The notes below the pieces were generated by a model that searched no databases, was not told where the DNA came from, and was given only the letters and a program-made list of their open reading frames with translations. The position numbers and the translations under genes were made by a program. Positions 25,101-38,000 of a stretch of 64,000 nt of DNA are shown piece by piece. The DNA is taken from contig CM067066.1 in assembly GCA_033980235.1 (NCBI GenBank), positions 27,875,976-27,939,975 on the forward strand, written 5' to 3'. Within the stretch, counting starts at the first letter, position 1, and the number at the start of each line of letters is the position of its first letter. This DNA is from Diadema setosum. Taxonomy: Eukaryota > Echinodermata > Echinoidea > Diadematoida > Diadematidae.

Positions 25101-28100
25101 AGCCCTAATTTTTTCTCCCTTCCAACGAAACAAAGGTGTTCTAGTAAAGATGTGGAATTCATCCCTTGACCTTAAACCATTTCCTGATGTCAACAGCTAA
25201 TTCTCAAGTTCAGGTCATCATGTACACACACATATTATATAATATGTACACAGAAATGGACGGAAAACCTGCAAATGTACTACTCCTGGCACCACATCAC
25301 TAGTACAGTCACTTAATTAGAATCAACATGAGCCATGCATTCCCTGTACAATTTTCACCACTAATAATACATCCATAGAAATGTTTACAGTTTTTGGATG
25401 AAATAGAATATGAGATAAAATAGTATAAAGATACGGGAACACCTAAGGAAAATTTCTACAAGAAATCAGACACAACATTCAACCTAATTTTCCAAAGAAA
25501 AATGTTTCTGCAAATGTGTGTGCTTTGCAGGACTTTTCTGGAAGTAGCTAGGTTAACTGCCATACAAAGAGACACTAGTATCTATGTTTATCTACACATT
25601 ATAGCTTACCACAAAGCCAAGGCGTTTGAAATCGTTGGATGGGCCCCTTGTAATGTCTGCATCATGACCAAAGGCATGGGACCTCAAATCCTCAATGCAG
25701 TCCTTGTGTTTCTACGGATGGGAAAAAGGAAGGGAAAAACAACAACAACAAAACAATGAAGGGTTCTGACATTTGATGGAGAATTATAATTTTGTGTCAA
25801 AGAATAAAAAATGCCGAAGGTGCATGTGCAATGCTGATGCAAAACACGACATATTCCACAGAATGAATTGACCTGTATAAGTTACACCCCACTGAGGCGT
25901 GAGATATGACTCTGCATACCAGTATCTCTGCGCTCACACAGGCTTTAATGCTTGAGCTGAAGAAAAGGACTGTCTATGACTCTTCTAAATACAGATCAGG
26001 TACGCCTTGGTCAACAGGTACTCAGAGCCTGGACATTTCTAAACAGAATCTACAAAGCTATAAAATACTTGTGTCCTTTTTTATCTTATCCTCAGACATC
26101 CTGCAACACAAAAGTCACCAATTTCTTCCCCAACCTTCAAAACAAAGGTATACTTTGGTTGTTGTTTCTTTGTGAAAACAATAAGAAAGTTAATTGCAAG
26201 CAGGTGAATATACAGTTCAGTACGAAAGCTCATTTCATAAATGTCACAGATTATCAAATGACTAACAGACATTAAAATTGTATCAAACTGTAAATAACCT
26301 ATTTCCAACTTTGATCAAATATTGATGGCATCTGTGGGCTTCAATTAACACAACTCTTTTAGCAATCTACGCACTCTTGTCAATGGAACCACTAATATCA
26401 TTTCAGCTGAGTCACTGATGTATGTGAAATGCTGGTAAGAAATGCCACAAATCTTACAACTACATGACATACATAAGCAAGAATTATTTTTAGCAGCATG
26501 AAATCTTTGTGATTTGGAGTCGATGAACTTTTGGCAGCAGGTAATTTTTGCAAATTGCTGCTGCCATTCAACACATTGTAGTGTAGACAAGAACTTTCAT
26601 GTGCATTCTAATTTTATGAATCTTAGTTCTGCCAAATTTGCAAAATGAACATGTACGCAAAAATTTCCAGTTTTACAGTAACCCTTTCATCTATTACATT
26701 TCACAATGTCTCAACTTACTGCACTGCCGGGGTCAATCTGTGTCATACGTCGCTTCTCCAAAAGGTTAAAGGTCAGCTGCTGGAAGACGTAGAGCTGATG
26801 GGTCATCTCGGTACCGATGTTCTGTGATCGAATTATTTTCTAGTACGTCAAAAAGCAGACACACACAAACAAACAAAAAGATTAAGAATAAAACATTTAC
26901 TGTAATAGCCATAATAACAGCATAACATTGCACTTCAAAATACATACGAAGCAGTTCATAATACTTTCATATAGTTTGATTTAAGATTTTCACAACTTAA
27001 GAAATAGAATGAAGGGAGAGATTGTTCTGTTGTTGAATCACAGCTTGCCTTTGCTCTACTAACATTACATAAGTGACAACATGAAATTAATATGATCATG
27101 AAATACATCATTTTGTAATTGCAGATGATTTTAAATATCTGTCACAGATTAAAAGTCACATTATGCAAAATAACTTAGAGATTTCATTATTTGAGATGAT
27201 ATTTTACCTCCATGATCACAACCCTGATGTTCTTGGCTGACAAAGCTTCCTCAAAGCGCTGCAGAGAAGAAAAAAATTCAAGTGTCAGCAATGAGAACTA
27301 CATGCAATAAATGTAATTTGGCAGGCAGAGGGACAAAATAGCTATAAGAGAGAAAGGGGGACAGTGAGAGAGCAAATATGATAACAAAAATTATTTACAT
27401 GGAGACACACACATATACTCACAGAAAAAAAAAAATAATAAATCTCTCACACACATGTACTCCCAGGAGTCTCTGAAGTTAATAGCCAATGGTACAGCAC
27501 ATTTCTTTGGGGCTAAACATGGATGCAAGAACCACATATATGTCAGTAGTGCTGTTCACCAAAGAGATACAGGCATGTTTAAAAAAAAAAAAAAAAAAAA
27601 AATGTTGCTGCTTCGAAAAGTGGACCAGTACATATTTACTATATGTCTGTCCATTTTCCCTATCAAAACACCGATTCATAGATAAAATATTGTGCAACTG
27701 CAAAAGAATTTTCACATCATTAATTTACTGCACTCTATGCACATATATCAAGTCTATTAAAGTGCACAATGACTGAGCAAGGGGATCTGCTGTCAACAAG
27801 TGTGTATTACTGCAAAGTTCCTTACATTCAGTCACAACAGCAAATTGTCAAAGAATCATATCCATTAATTGTACACAAAAGCAACCTGAAATCTTATTCC
27901 ATGGAAGAAATTTCCCACCATATCACAGAGATGTCTACACTGGGGTCTTTCAAAAAAATTTAAAAAACACCATGGAAGTAATTATCATGTATGATATTGA
28001 AGGATCTTTGGACAGTGACATATTTACATGGCTCATTGCAGTATTGAGCTCAGGTAAGCTCCAAAGGTCTCTTCTTGAAACAACTTTGACTGCAATTAGA

Positions 28101-31100
28101 TGGTCAGGGCACAAATATATAATTTATACAATAACCAAAATCCCTTGCAATTACAACATGAAACAGGTGAAATGACCCCACTGCATGTCCTGCACAATTT
28201 CACAAGAAAAGTTGGTGTTGAGCTTTTCTTGCAGGCATAAAATTGTGAAAAGACACATTCTTTTGTTGCCATGGTTACCTTCTTCTTGTCCTCTGGTGCT
28301 TTGAGACATAGGGCATTCATCAGAGCCAGGCAATTCTGCTGAATTCCCTGGTTTTGGCTATAACAAAGAAGAAAGACAGGACAAAAAGGTCACTCTTTTT
28401 AGATATTTATACATGTACACCAATATGTATTTCTAAAGTAAAACATGAAACTTTCTTTCAAAACTTTCTACATACTCCCATAACATTTTTTCTTTTCTTT
28501 ATATGTCTCTCAAATACTTCTACCACTTCCACTATTACTATTACAATGATTACCTCTTCTACAGGTACTACTACTACTACTACTATTACTCCAATTACTC
28601 CAATATTCTAAACTACAATGACCGCTGCCACCACTATCATATTTTATCTATCATATCTATATATCATATTTTTCTCTTCTGTATATGTTTCTCCTGTCTT
28701 TAAAAAACAAAAAACAAAAACAAAACTTCTCTACTACTGCCACTTTTACAACGATTACTACTACTACTAGAGGTACTACTTCTTCTACTATTACTCCTGT
28801 AATACAGCTGCCCCCACTACTACTATTACTCTCAAAACTACAATGAATGTCATTCTCGGAACCACCACCACTATTAGGCCAAAAAAAAAAAAGTGTTTGT
28901 TTGCCCTTAATTGTCAAAACCCAAGAGGGTCGGTAGGTCGGTTTTTTTTTTTTTTTTTTTTTACAGGGTACCCTTTTTTCCATGTCAATGCACTCAAAAC
29001 TCCAAGAGATTCATTCAAATTTACGTCTTGCCAGGGCCCGGTACGCGAGGCAGAAACGCTCACTGACAAACACTTATAACGTTCATCTTTGTTAAATTTT
29101 GCAAACAGCTCCAAAAAAGTACCTTCCAGTGAGATGCTGGCAACTGAACTCCAAACAGTTTTGGTGCCATGACAGCTGGTAACGGATGCTGCAAAAGTAG
29201 CCATCTTGTGAAGGGCTGCACACTAACCCATTTTTTCTGCCGGTCCGACCTGTCTCTGTCGGACCGGTAAATGCCCCGTTTACCATTTTTTACAGGTCCG
29301 AACAGAAAATTTACTGGTCAACAACGACAACATAAAAAAAACATTAAATGACTTGCAAACTTATTTCCTTGTTTTTTATGGATGTACCCCCCCCCCCATG
29401 TACATTTTACAGATTAATTTTTTTTTAAACTTGCATTATTTATTGCACAAGAAATTTAAAGACAGGAAAAAATTAGAATGTTTGTGAATTAGTGTAAAAT
29501 GGTAATGAACAAAATCAGATTGTATCAAATGCGTTTGTGACTTTTTCTAAACATCAGCGCACGAACTTGCTGCGTAACCTGCTCTTGGTGGTCAGTTGGA
29601 TTGCGATGATTTAATGAATTATTTTAGCTGTGATATTTTCTGATGCACGCGATACAAGGGGTTCTTTATTTTTCTCCCGATAATCTCTTCGCATTTGTGC
29701 ATGCGTTCTTGAAAGGTACACGACATGCAGGGCCGAATTCGCAACCCTTTTTGCGCCCATTTCCACCTCAAATATAAGCGGGATTGTGACGATTTCATAA
29801 ATTACTTCGGCTGTAATATTTTACGATGCACGCGCCAAAAGGGGTTGAAAATGCGTCCTTTATTTTTTCCCGATAAACTCTCCGAATTTCGTAAGTGCGT
29901 TCTTAAAAGATGTACCACACGGCCGCATTCATGATACTTTTTTGCGCCTATTTCTACCTCAAATGTCAGCGGGATTGTGACGATTTCATAAATACTTCGG
30001 ATGTAATCTTTTGTGATGCACGCACCAGCTAGAATGGTTGAAAATGCGTTCTTTATTTTTCTCCCCATAATATCTTCGCATTCCGTAAATGCGTTCTTAA
30101 AAGATATACGACACGGCCAAAAATCATGATTCTTTTTGCGCCTATTGTTTCCTCAAACTTCAACGGGATTGCGATGATTTTATGAATTATTATTCGGCTG
30201 TAATCTTTATGATGCACGGGCCAAAAGGGGTTGAAAATGTGTCCTGTATTTTTCTCCCTATAATCTCTTCGCATTTTGTACATGCGTATACGACACGGCC
30301 GAATTTACGATCCTTTTAGCGCCTATTTCTACATCAAATATCAGCGGGATTGCGATATTTCGTCAATTATTTCGGCTGTAATCTTTTGTGATACATGCAC
30401 CAGAAGGGTTGAAAATGCGTTCTTTATTTTTCTCCCGATAATCTCTTCGCATTTGTGCATGCGTTTTCAAAACTATACACTGCATGCAGGGCCGAATTCG
30501 AGATTCTTTTTGCGCCTATTATTGTTTACTCAAATTTCAACGGGATTGCGAAATTTTCATGAATTACTACTCGGCTGTAATCTATATGATGCAAGCGCCA
30601 AAAGGGGATGAAAATGTGTCCTTTCCGCGTTCTTAAAAGGTATGCGACACGGCTGAATTCACGTTCCTTTTTGCGCCTATTTCTACCTCAAATATCAGCG
30701 TGTTTGTGGCGATTTCATTAATTACTTCGGATGTAATCTTTTGTAATACACGCACCAGAAGGGTAAAAATGTGTTTTTTTTTTTATTTTTCTCCCGATAA
30801 TCTCGTCGCATTTGTGCGTGCGTTTTGATAACCAACACGGCATGCAGGACTGAATTCAAGATCCCTTTTGCGCCTATTATTTCCTCAAATTTCAACGGGA
30901 TTGCGTTGATTTCATGAATTTTTATTCGGCTGTAATCTTTTATGATGCACGTACCAAATGTGTCCTTTATTTTTTTTTTCTCCTCTGTAATCTCTTCGCA
31001 TTTCGTACATGAGCTTTTGAAAGGTGTACGACGCGGCCGGCCGAATTTATGATCCTTTTTGAGACGATTTCTACCTCAAATATGTAAGCGGGACTGCGAT

Positions 31101-31986
31101 GATTTAATGATTTTTTTTTCTTCCTAGTATTATCTCTTCACATTTTGTGCATACGTTCTTAAAAAGTACACGGAAGGGCCGATTTCGTGATCCTTTTTGC
31201 GCCCATCTTCATTGTGAGATCATTCTGAACGAATGAAAATATTCATTTGTGAAATGACTGTGTAAAATGAAACTGAACGCAATCAGATCCATTTACTGTA
31301 TCGCTGAATATCGAATATGTTTTTACTTTTCTAAAAATCGACACAAGTAAATTAGTTCTAACATGTCAACTGCCACGCTGCTGGGAAGCCGGGATCGGAT
31401 CGTGAGTAAAATGACCCAGAAATGCGTGCGCTTCTAATTCTATCAATGCTTCTTGTCTGGCATGACCGCCGATCGCAAGCAAACGAAAAGCAGTTACACT
31501 GTACATGCTTTGCATTGCATGGCATGGCAGTGCGTGAGCAGCGCCAATGCGCAAGCTAGCGCGAATGTCGCCAGTGTGCAGCCCTGTACTAAGTGCATAA
31601 TAATACATTGTACATGCATTGATTGGATTTCGTGCGCGTGCACGCATGTGAGCCAAAAAGGTAGCTACATTGTAGCATGCAATGCATGCTATAAAACGTA
31701 GCCTGTGGACCGACGCGGCCCGACCACAATTACGACGGGTCGATCAGATGAAAAAAAAAAAAAAAAAAAAAAAAAACATTTTTAGACTTTTTTTATTCTT
31801 TCTCGAGCTTAAAATGGATAATTTTGGGTTTAAAACCATTCACAAATTTGTAGAAGATGAAATTTGTGGAAAAAAATAAACTTGAAAGAGCAAAAAAAAA
31901 AAAAAAAAAAAAAAAACGCGACCCGAAATTTCCGTGATTTTCGGTCGGTCGCGAAGGGCAAACAAACCATTTTTTTTTTTTGGCCT

Positions 31987-32018
<32 letters not shown>

Positions 32019-35000
32019 TTATCAATCATGGTGCTAACATATCCACCATCATTATGTCTGGTAATTTCCATCACCATTTCCACCACCACTGTCATCATCA
32101 CCATCACCACCATCATAAAAACATAAGAAGGATAGATAAATAATGATAACAAAAAGGGCCAAACCTGTTTTCTAGGTGTGGAGCCATGTTGTGGAATGTA
32201 ATCTCGTTGGCAATCACATTGTAGAGCTTCACACTGTAAGAGAAGAAGAAGAAGTGTTTTCACAGTAAATCTCACAACTATTGAGGTAGACCATGCAGAC
32301 ATAGTAATTAAATCTGGCTGGTTGAGCTAACATTGCTCGAATGTAATTGATCAGTAAGTGTTGTTCCTGCCAAATAACATGATTCAGCACATATTGTAAA
32401 TGTCCCTTAATACCTCGCATTCCACTCAAGAGTAATAGCTGCATTGTATTCTGATGAAACCAAACACCCATTTTTTCACTTTGAATCTCATTGCCACAAA
32501 CCTTTTATACACCTCCTGCTCAGCAATGTAAAGAACACTAAGTTTAATATGCAAGTTTGTAGTTTCACTTAGCACACAAGCAACAACAAAAAAAAAAGGT
32601 CATTTGTACTATTAAACAGGCATGTTGGTTTTTAAATTCATTGAAGTAAACATCTGAGCTGTAAAGATAATTCATATAATCCGAATGAATGGTGTTTGCC
32701 AGAAATCCGCCTCACAGCAAAAAAGTGTTCACAAAAGCCTAGTATTTGGCAATATTAATATATATTGTAAAAAGTTTGTTGATGCATTCTATGCCTATTT
32801 AGTGTTCTATCGGATGTTCTGTTAGGTAAGCTTATGCACTACTGCATAAGCCGTTATTTTCGCGTACAGATATTTTCACGAATGAGGAGGTCACATACAT
32901 TTTCGCGAGATGTTGTCTTCGCGATTTGACACCGAGGCTATCATAAGTGCATTATTTGCCTAGCGTCTGGCGACATTTCTTGTGTTGTTGAATTCACAGT
33001 CCCACAGTGATTCGTGAAATTCACCAACCCACACGAAAATAACAGCTTATACAGTATGTCACCTTGAAAAAGAGTGAAGGGCTAATTAACTGATAAAAAG
33101 AAAAAGGCCATTTGCATAAATACACACATGAAGTAATTATGAAGGGATTTACTTCATTGTGATGGCTTCATAAAGTTGTGTGTGTGTGTGTGTGTATGTG
33201 TGTGTGTGTTCCACAAGCCATTCCTCCTTTCTGTCATATAGCATACCTGTTGAGGACGCTGCTCTCCAAGATGTTTAGTGCCCTCTGTGTCACCTGAGCA
33301 TCAGCACTACCTGATTTATTCATAAATGAAGCGATCTAGGCGAACAAGAAAGCACGCAAAATTATTTTAAGCGATTCACAGTCAATTTGCATTCTACAGA
33401 GAGAGCCCAACATGTATGTGTTCGTTTGGTTTTGAATTAGAAACATTTTAAGTGCGAAGCACACTATGGAGAATTGTTACTTCAGGTTTGTTTTTTGTTT
33501 TGTTTTTTCTGATTGTGAAGAATCTTAACCCTAATCAGGCCTGTTTTGGCTATGCTAAAACCAGAGGGGGGGGGGGGGGGGGGGGAATTCAATCCCCCCC
33601 CCCCCATCAGTGGTGCGATCGTGACAAAATTTGGCATGCGTTACATCCACGTCGTAATCTACAAGATGCGTGATAAGATTGCTTGAAACAATCAATTTTT
33701 AATTTTAATTAATTGATTATAATGCAAATTAAGCCCAAGATCATATTTTAGCCTAATTAAAAGCATTGAGAGTCTACTTTTTGATTTGTACATCTGTTTA
33801 AGCATATTCAACAATTGTATATCATAAAAACTTCCAAAAGTCATTTCAATTCTTAAGTATTTAATTGTTTTGGGAATTTCTTATGTATTTCTATGTTTTT
33901 CGAAATTTGTTTTTTCTTTGTTTTTTATTGGAAACTGTCACTGACCAATTTTCTACCATAATTAGCATAAAATCAATCAATCAAAGTGATCAATTGTAAA
34001 AATAATCAGGTTTTTATGACTTTCATGACAGAGCACTGTTTTCCGTAGGAAATGTACACAAAATCACAAAATTGTGCCCATATTGGGGTGACATGCCATT
34101 ACAAAAATGGGCGTGGCTTCGAAAGAGTACATGCAGACGTTGCAAATTTGGTCTCAAAAATTGCGCTAGACTTGAGCAAAGAAAGTCAAGAAGCCTCTCG
34201 ACGGGGACTTCTCGCGTTACAGAATTATAGCGCGAAACATCGAAGGGGGCGGATCTGCCCACCCCCCCAGCCCTGTTAGGGTTAAGGAGAGGAACAATGA
34301 AAACTTGACACTGAAACTCTATCCTTGAATGTTTGTAGATTTGGTTCTTTGCACTATTTAGGTACGAAGCACATCATGGAGTATTGTTTATTCAGGCTTT
34401 TGTGGGGTTTTTTTTCTGATTGTGAAGCATCATAAGGAGGCAAACAATGAAAACTCGATACTGAAACTCTATCCTTGAATGTCTGTACATTTGTTTCTTT
34501 GCACTATTTAGGTCATCTAGGTACACTCCACAATACACATAAAATGCTTTTAGAACTGATACCATATAATGCATGCAAGAAAATATCCCTGTACCATAAC
34601 AGTTCATTAAACAATGTGATAGCTCATTAATATTTTGCATTCTTATATACTGTACAAACACATAAATCAATAGCTGGTAAACAAGTACTTTTCTCTTCCA
34701 GGGTAAGGGACAAGATTCTTATAGAGTGAACAAACACATTAATCAATAACTGGTAAACAAGTATTTTTTCTTTCTAAGGGGTAGGAATAAGATACAAGAG
34801 AAAGTACACAATTCGTTTGAATGTTGTGGATTCACCTGGTATTGCTGATGACAATAAAGATTAGATGAAAAAAAAATAACCACAGTTGTAAGGTTTCATT
34901 GAAATGCTCATGACAACATAATGTGCTATGATTTCTTTACAAAGAACCTTAAACTGCTGTGAGCATCACAAGCTCACTGTATTAAAGATACCTCATTCAA

Positions 35001-38000
35001 CAGCTGGTACTTACCTTCTTCACAAAGTTAGGGGAGAGGGTATCCCAGGAAATGACGTTGTGGTCCATCAGCTCAATGAATGACTGCAGTGTCAGGGCTA
35101 GCTGATCCCCACTCCTGTTTTCATCAATAGAAAATAAGTTAGATTCCTACATTAGCTTCTGACAAGGGAGGGCATTATCACTGGCGATGTGCTCTGGCGA
35201 TGTGCTCAGGCTTCTATGTGGAGATTCTAGAGGCTAGAACCTCGCATTGAAACCAGAGTCAGAAAATTTTGAAGTGCTATTCCATACAGTGCACATGTAT
35301 GACTAGTATCGATAGAGTACGAGCTGGCAGACAGAACTGCAAATCCAAATTCATGATTTTCTTCCGTCGAGATGTTTTCATTGCAACTGATTAACAAATT
35401 GCCCTACATCGACGTAAATAAGCACTGAATTGATCAGTGTCTTAGTAGTAGCCATGATAAAAAATCATGGGCGTACATACTCGAGCAGGATTTGAACCTA
35501 CGACCTCCTGATCACCGGTCGTAGGTTCAAATCCTGCTCGAGTATGTACGCCCATGATTTTTTATCATGGCTACTACTAAGACACTGATCAATTCAGTGC
35601 TTATTTACGTCGATGTAGGGCAATTTGTTAATCAGTTGCAAAGAACTGCAAATGTTTGATCAAAATTGGAATTAGGTAACTTACAAAATTGTCTATGTCT
35701 TTTCCACCAAATTACATCCCTCACATTAATTGTTTCAATGTATTGACAATTATGGCTTCTCAAAGGGAAAGGAGGCAATACTTGCTGAATCGCTGACAAA
35801 CTGAATGAATTTTCCTAAATAATTTCCAAAATAGTGGTCTGATTTTTATGAGGCCTTTCCTGTTGTTTCTTTGACATTATATTTCCTTGTTAAAGAAAAC
35901 TCAGTCAAAGTGTGGGGTTCCCCTTAAAGGTTGGCTGGAAGTGACAAATTGAGCAAATTTCACCAAGGTAGATGACATACGAACAGCACTTACTGGGAGC
36001 CTTCCTCCACCATCTTGACCAGGAGGTCGATGCCGTGATTCTGGATGAACTCAATAGCGAACGTCAGGTCGGTGGAGGCTGTTGACAGCCGGACGAGGGC
36101 AGGCTTGATGTCCTCTGGGGTGTTGGACTGCAGCTTGTTGTAGATATCGAGTGCCGCCTTGTTCTATATGAGCACAACAACATAGAAGAAAGTGGTAACA
36201 GTGAGACACATTTTGTGACCTGCCCAAAAGGGCAGAGTGTTGGTCATAGAGTATGCACATACATGTACCAGTAGTAGGTCAAACCTGCCTTAGCGGCCAC
36301 CTGTCTATAGCAGCCACTGAAAAATCCCCCCCCCCCCCCGAGAGAAAAGCCCTGCTATAGACCCTGTGTATAGCAGCCACCTGTCTAACGCGGCCAGCAG
36401 CCACAAATTTTGTTTCCCACATTAGATTTTAACCTGTCTATAGCGGCCACAGACCCGATGGAGCCTTCACTGAGCCGGTAATTCAGCATGTTTTTCTGCT
36501 TTGTAGCCGTGCCTGTCATTCATGGGCAACGTTCAGTGATTGCCACCACTGCATTCGTCACTCATTCAGTCATAATAATGCACTAATGTAAAGCTTTCTT
36601 CACGACTGTACACATGCTACTGTGCAACAATTTTATAAACACCAGCATTGTTCAATGCATGAAAGACATGTGTGCATACCGTTATGTACATACTGTACAT
36701 GTACTACATGTAAGTACTTATAGACGTATACAACGATGCGCAATGCACACAAAGTTGGATAACCTGTCTATAGCAGCCACCTATCTATAACAGCCACTCT
36801 TTTCCTCTCCCTCGGGTGGCCGCTATAGACAGGTTTCACAGTACACATTTAATGTACAGTGGTATCTTTTCAGACATATGTCAATGTGATATGCACTTGA
36901 AACAATTTTTTACTGATGACTTTATCTGCCTAATGGAGAGGCCAATAATTTTGCATATTGTCCAGGAAGCCTCCAGCATGCTTTCTCTCCATCAAGAACA
37001 ACACTCACTACAAAAGGTGTTCATAAGTTTGAACACATTGGTACAGTGGTATTATGTGGTGATGGTTCATAACAGCAAATAAGGCTTAACTGACAGTGCT
37101 AGTGAAGGCAAAAACTTAAAGGTAGGGGATACCTTTTACAGACCTCCAAAAATGCTGCAAAACATTAAATATGAACCTCGGGGGACTTGTTTAGGCCACT
37201 GCTGAGAAATTTGGAAGTCAACAGTTATCTACAATTTGAATAATGCACAAAACTCTACTACTCAGTAGTTCTGTGTGTCAGCCACACTTAAGACTTTTTG
37301 TTGCAGTCTTCTGTATTTTTTCATCTATAAACACAAATCTAAAAGTATTTAAGAGCTGATGTAATAACATATAAAGTGTGTGGCAAGAATGTATATAGAA
37401 ATTTTTGTAAGTTTTGATGAACTTTCTTCACAAAATATACATGATGGACACACATGTGCATGGGTCTGCAAAGGTAGCCTAGTAATGTACTGGAATTTAC
37501 GGTGAGCCCCGCAAAAAATTCAATTCAAAATCTAACGGTCAATAAAAATGTACTAAATGTTACCTTCCACTTTCACTACTTTATGGGAGTTTCTAAAATG
37601 ATATTCTCTTCAACATACCACTGTATTTATACAATTCTTCATTTAAGGCATGCAAATGGGATTCCCTACCTTTAAAACTGCAATCACAAGGAGGCACCGT
37701 GTGTAAGTATTGTGTTGTAACATCTTGTTTTACTGGGTTTTGTGTTGTGTCGTCTCGTCTAGGACTATGCACTGATCATGCACAGTCGAATCTGCCTTAG
37801 TGGCTATCTGTCTACAGTGGCTACCTGCCATATACAGCCACTAAATGAACACTTCCCCAGAGAAAAGGCATGTTATAGACCCCGTCTATAGCAGCCACCT
37901 GCCTACAACAGTCACTTTTTTTTTCATCTCCCTTAGGTGGCTGTTAAAGACAGGTTTGACTGGGTTACTCCATTGCTGTTTCATTGTTGTTAGTGTTTCC

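Noticed and set aside
31793..32302. 169-codon minus-strand frame
   Set aside because: Made of poly-A/T runs, triplet repeats and the short element; only the 32165-32233 part is exonic and in another frame.
35500..35560. Functional tRNA gene
   Set aside because: A B-box/T-arm-like word is present but no acceptor stem, D-arm or A box; it lies in a palindrome arm.
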